In this document: positions 7,240-9,607 of the stretch, one piece after another
Numbering within the stretch: position 1 is the stretch's first letter
How the letters are laid out: every line of letters starts with the position of its first letter
From: Duncaniella sp.
Lineage (GTDB): Bacteria; Bacteroidota; Bacteroidia; Bacteroidales; Muribaculaceae
Assembly (NCBI GenBank): GCA_022511285.1
Contig: JAFLRW010000065.1
Coordinates: 1-9,607 of the forward strand
Direction of reading: 5' to 3'
DNA: 9,607 nt
The notes under the pieces: model-generated
What the model was told of the DNA's origin: nothing
Seen by the model: only the letters and a program-made list of their open reading frames with translations
The model's database searches: none
Translations under genes and position numbers: made by a program

Positions 7240-8334
7240 TTAGAGAGCTTTGCGCACGGCAGGTTCGAGGTCTTCCACACTCAACACACGCTCCACTATC
7301 TCACCGTTACGGTTTATCACAAAAGTGGTGGGGAGTGCGCCCACGTTATATTCGCGCAGGGTGCGTCCGCCGTCGGCAATATTGTTGAGCACAGTAATCC
7401 AGGGCAGGTTTTTGGCAGCCTCCTTCCAGGAGTATTCATCGACATCGACTGCCACCTGATATATCTCGAGGCCGCTCTCCTTATATTTGGAGTAGACATT
7501 GTTGAGCTCCACGTTGAATGCCGGCGACCAGTCGGCGGCATAGGCTGTGAAATTCAGGATTACGGCTTTTCCCTGGCGGGAGAGGTCAAGCAGAGAGTGT
7601 CTGCGGCCTTTGGGATCGTAGAGGTCTATCTCAAAAGCGCCAATCACCTTGGCGTCAACCTGCAGAGGAGTCTGCGACGAGGGGCGGGCGGCGATATAGA
7701 GGTTTTTAAGATAGTTTGTGCGAGGGTCGGCGGGCCTTGACTCATAGTAAGCGTTGGCCACGGCGCCTATGATTGCTCTGTCGGCCTTCACCGCCGGATT
7801 GAACAGCTGGCGGTTGCCTACACTTTTGCTGACGATATAGTAGGCCACGATGTCGGCCGGGTCGAGAAGTATGATTTCGCCCAGACGGCGTTTGAGCAGC
7901 GAGTCGGCAGCCACGGCGTTGGCCCCGCCACGCCGGGTGGCGGCCAGGATTAGAGAGTCGACGGTGGCTATTCGCTCGGCTTGCGGTGAGCCGGCGAGGG
8001 TGTGGTTGCTTGCAAAGTCGGGCATGGAGCCGCTTATGGAGATAGTCTCGATGGAGTCGATGGGGAAATACACCATCTCGCTCCCCACGCGCAGACGATA
8101 TATGTCGGGGTAGCCTTGGGCCGGGTGGCGATAGTCAAACTTGCCATCCTTGCCTGTGGCGATGGTGTCAATCTGATACCAATAGCCCTGATTGTTCCCC
8201 TCAAGGATGAGGGCATCGGCTTCAGTAAGCCCTGATATGTTTCCCTTAATCTGCCAACTGTTTGCATCAGAAGTGCAGGATGCGGCAAGCAGTGCGGCGG
8301 CCGCTATTCCGGCTGTGAGAGATATGATTTTCAT
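7240..8334 (-). CDS. Thioredoxin-fold lipoprotein (DUF4369-like/TlpA-like) lacking the CXXC
   Basis: A 364-residue exported lipoprotein. The signal peptide ends in the lipobox LAAS-C with Cys20 as the lipid anchor. Residues about 27-115 resemble the DUF4369 beta domain common in Bacteroidetes thiol-disulfide lipoproteins. A helical linker follows, then a C-terminal thioredoxin-like domain (about 232-364) resembling TlpA/ResA. The usual WCxxC site after the first core strand (VILNF) is replaced by TAYAADWSPAF (263-273). Cys20 is the only cysteine in the whole protein, so it cannot do dithiol redox chemistry. The cis-proline loop (GALPTTFVIN, Pro335) is kept, so the fold is likely intact. A role as a binding or scaffold protein is inference. 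It is the first gene of the unit with tamB (10-bp gap). The ATG at 8334 gives a proper signal peptide. Confidence 0.88.
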   Translation of the reverse strand: MKIISLTAGIAAAALLAASCTSDANSWQIKGNISGLTEADALILEGNNQGYWYQIDTIATGKDGKFDYRHPAQGYPDIYRLRVGSEMVYFPIDSIETISISGSMPDFASNHTLAGSPQAERIATVDSLILAATRRGGANAVAADSLLKRRLGEIILLDPADIVAYYIVSKSVGNRQLFNPAVKADRAIIGAVANAYYESRPADPRTNYLKNLYIAARPSSQTPLQVDAKVIGAFEIDLYDPKGRRHSLLDLSRQGKAVILNFTAYAADWSPAFNVELNNVYSKYKESGLEIYQVAVDVDEYSWKEAAKNLPWITVLNNIADGGRTLREYNVGALPTTFVINRNGEIVERVLSVEDLEPAVRKAL

Positions 8335-8364
8335 TGGATGTTGAGCTCAGTATATAATTAGGTG

Positions 8365-8395
8365 CAAAGTTACGCAAATTCCCCCACATATTCAA
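8365..8395 (-). promoter_or_regulatory. Bacteroidetes-type promoter for the lipoprotein-tamB unit
   Basis: On the minus strand TAACTTTG (8372-8365) is a clean match to TAnnTTTG. A TTG (8395-8393) lies 20 bp upstream, the same geometry as at metK. The predicted leader to the ATG at 8334 is only about 20-25 nt. Confidence 0.72.
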
Positions 8396-8549
8396 CCCTC
8401 GAGTGAATGAGGATTTGTTAACAGACTGTAAAATTTATGTTAAAACCGCGCAATGCATTTTAAACTTTTGCACAATCGGGGTGTCTTAACTACAAACGCA
8501 ACAAAACTACCGAAAAGAAATTATTAACCCATTTTTAATTCATACCGCT
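8396..8549 (+). promoter_or_regulatory. AT-rich leader and promoter region of the Cys-rich LTPEQ gene
   Basis: This region must carry the + strand promoter, but no clean TAnnTTTG is present. Two weak candidates are TATGTTAA (8436-8443) with a TTG at 8415-8417, and TAAACTTTTG (8461-8470), which has two extra bases before TTTG. A short inverted repeat TTAACA (8418-8423)/TGTTAA (8438-8443) overlaps the first candidate and could be an operator. None is strong enough to assign. No Shine-Dalgarno sequence precedes the ATG at 8550. Confidence 0.3.
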
Positions 8550-9065
8550 ATGAAGAAGACAGTATTAAGCCTTACCCTTCTCCTCTCTACTCTCCTTGCA
8601 GGTTCAGTGATGGCTCAGACTCCTCAGGCCGCCTGCTGTGACAAGGCCAAGACTGAAAAGTGTGCTCAACAGGATTCGTGCTGCGCCACACAGCAGCGCC
8701 AGCGCCCCACTCCCTTCGACGGCATCACTCTCACCCCTGAGCAGAAGGCCGCACTCGAAGCCCTCAAGCCGGCCCGCGCCGACAAAAAAGCTCCCGTAGC
8801 CAAGGAGCGTAAGGACCCCAAGGCCTCTCGCGCTGAATATCTCGCCAAGGTTAAAGAGATTCTTACCCCCGAGCAATATGTGCAGTTTTTGGAAAACTCC
8901 TACACCTCGCAGGTGCCTGTGATGAGTCCGCGTATGTCGCAGTCAGCCAAGGCGGGGCGCCACACAGGCAAGGCCTCTCCCCGCGATGCAAAGAAAATCC
9001 GCAAGCCGGACCGCAAACAGGCTCGCCAGACTATGAAAGCAGCCCCCGAAGCCGAAGCTAAATAA
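8550..9065 (+). CDS. Small secreted protein with Cys cluster and two LTPEQ motifs (CpxP/Spy-like)
   Basis: A 171-residue exported protein. A signal peptide (KK, then a long Leu/Ser/Thr-rich core) is probably cut near residue 22 (VMA-Q). The mature N-terminus has five cysteines in a short span (29, 30, 38, 44, 45; two CC pairs around a single Cys). Two LTPEQ motifs at 61-65 and 105-109, each followed by an amphipathic helix-like stretch, recall the LTxxQ motifs of the CpxP/Spy periplasmic chaperone and metal-stress family. The C-terminal ~50 residues are rich in Lys, Arg, Ala and Gln and look disordered. Location should be periplasmic or surface. Metal binding by the cysteines, chaperoning and envelope stress sensing are possible but unproven. 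The gene is monocistronic, divergent from the lipoprotein-tamB unit, and ends before a strong hairpin. I do not recognise an exact family. Confidence 0.8.
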   Translation: MKKTVLSLTLLLSTLLAGSVMAQTPQAACCDKAKTEKCAQQDSCCATQQRQRPTPFDGITLTPEQKAALEALKPARADKKAPVAKERKDPKASRAEYLAKVKEILTPEQYVQFLENSYTSQVPVMSPRMSQSAKAGRHTGKASPRDAKKIRKPDRKQARQTMKAAPEAEAK

Positions 9066-9100
9066 CCGACACTATATCCTATACACCTTAACCTGACAAT

Positions 9101-9147
9101 GACACCTCCCCTTAATGTGCCGCTCGGCACACAAAAGGGGAGGTGTC
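9101..9147. terminator. Large two-tier hairpin, probable bidirectional terminator
   Basis: A perfect 13-bp outer stem GACACCTCCCCTT (9101-9113)/AAGGGGAGGTGTC (9135-9147) encloses a second perfect 6-bp stem GTGCCG (9117-9122)/CGGCAC (9125-9130) with a 2-nt spacer. It lies 35 nt after the stop of the Cys-rich gene and 59 nt before the stop of the convergent BspA-like gene, so it can serve both. The T-run after the stem is poor (TCTCGATTTG on +; ATTGTC on minus), unlike a textbook intrinsic terminator. The remaining intergenic bases (9066-9100, 9148-9206) hold nothing else recognisable. Confidence 0.72.
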
Positions 9148-9206
9148 TCTCGATTTGTAGTACAGCGATTGTCAATTCTCAAATCTCACAATTCAAATCG
9201 CATATC

Positions 9207-9607
9207 TTAAATTTTCACTTTATAGCTCATCCCGTCTACTCTCACTATGTAGATGGCACCGGATGGGAGGGCGGCGGGTGCGGCGGCATCGCCGGCGCTC
9301 ACCATACGTCCGTCGGGGGTGTAGACCTTGTAGCGTGTCCCCTGAGGCGCGCCCTCAATGCGCAGACGCCCACCCTCGGCATACACTCTGATTCCGTCAT
9401 CGCCCTCGGGGGAGTCAACGCCGCTCTCGCCGGGAGTATTGTCAATCTCGATAAATGTGGTGAAATAGTCCCATCCGGGAGCTGTCTCATAGGCCTCTTT
9501 CGAGCCCTTGGGCACATAGACGGGAGTATCCTTGCGTGTAGAGCCTCCGAAGGCCCCCTCGGCAGCCGGAGGTGTCGCCATAGGCGAGTAAATCTCCGTA
9601 AGCGCCG
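9207..9607 (-). CDS. BspA-like leucine-rich-repeat surface protein, C-terminal part (5' end outside window)
   Basis: The frame is open to the right edge, so only the last ~132 residues are seen; the ATG at 9581 is internal, because the upstream codons (ALTEIYSP) continue the repeat. The motif run TPP, then AFGG, then VYVPKGSKEAY, then a Gly-Trp-x-x-Phe and FIEI is the usual last repeat and cap of BspA-type (LRR_5) proteins of Bacteroidales. A linker rich in Asp, Gly and Glu follows. The final ~65 residues (IRVYAEGGRLRIEG, YKVYTPDGRMV, LPSGAIYIVRVDG, YKVKI) resemble a type IX secretion sorting domain of type A, or the related gut Bacteroidetes tail domain. It is likely exported and surface-associated. 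The LRR call is firm; the sorting role is inferred. Confidence 0.82.
   Translation of the reverse strand, partial: ALTEIYSPMATPPAAEGAFGGSTRKDTPVYVPKGSKEAYETAPGWDYFTTFIEIDNTPGESGVDSPEGDDGIRVYAEGGRLRIEGAPQGTRYKVYTPDGRMVSAGDAAAPAALPSGAIYIVRVDGMSYKVKI

Noticed and set aside
7230..7280. Upstream ATG at 7280 as the tamB start
   Set aside because: It would add 17 hydrophilic residues and overlap the lipoprotein by 41 bp; the ATG at 7229 directly precedes the membrane anchor and sits 10 bp after the previous stop.
8900..9175. 91-codon minus-strand open frame over the Cys-rich gene end and the hairpin
   Set aside because: It reads through the large terminator hairpin and is antisense to a gene with a clear signal peptide; no promoter or domain supports it.
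1..9607. Mobile elements, CRISPR arrays, tRNA or rRNA genes, defence islands
   Set aside because: No transposase, integrase, regularly spaced repeats, cloverleaf or rRNA-like segments were seen; all large open frames are accounted for by housekeeping or envelope genes.

Overview
The window looks like a chromosomal segment of a Bacteroidales bacterium, probably a gut Muribaculaceae-type organism. Evidence for this: two recognisable Bacteroidetes-type promoters (TTG, 20-bp spacer, TAnnTTTG), no Shine-Dalgarno sequences before the genes, a long Bacteroidetes-style MetK, a TamB protein, a thioredoxin-fold lipoprotein with a DUF4369-like N-terminus, and a BspA-like leucine-rich-repeat protein with a C-terminal sorting-type domain. 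The family-level assignment is inference.

Layout. At the left edge, on the + strand, are the 3' end of a YhcC/TIGR01212-type radical SAM protein gene and, 36 bp later, upp (uracil phosphoribosyltransferase, pyrimidine salvage). These converge, with only 15 bp between stops, on a minus-strand gene, metK (S-adenosylmethionine synthetase). The metK leader (about 210 nt) is the most interesting part of the window. It starts at a good promoter and immediately contains a SAM-II-like riboswitch core. Further down it has an arm that is complementary to the riboswitch core over 12 bp (one bulge). The same arm can instead fold into a terminator-like hairpin followed by a U-rich tract just before the metK start. 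This reads as a complete feedback attenuator in which SAM shuts off SAM synthetase.

Upstream of metK on the same strand lies a two-gene unit transcribed leftward. It begins with a lipoprotein carrying a thioredoxin fold that has lost both catalytic cysteines, followed 10 bp later by a 1520-residue TamB (envelope/outer-membrane assembly). A promoter sits just upstream of the lipoprotein. Divergent from it is a + strand gene for a small secreted protein with an N-terminal cysteine cluster and two LTPEQ motifs reminiscent of CpxP/Spy periplasmic chaperones. This gene ends at a large two-tier perfect hairpin that also faces the 3' end of a minus-strand BspA-like surface protein cut off by the right edge.

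Apart from metK and upp, the theme of the right two thirds is the cell envelope. No mobile element, CRISPR array, tRNA or rRNA was seen.
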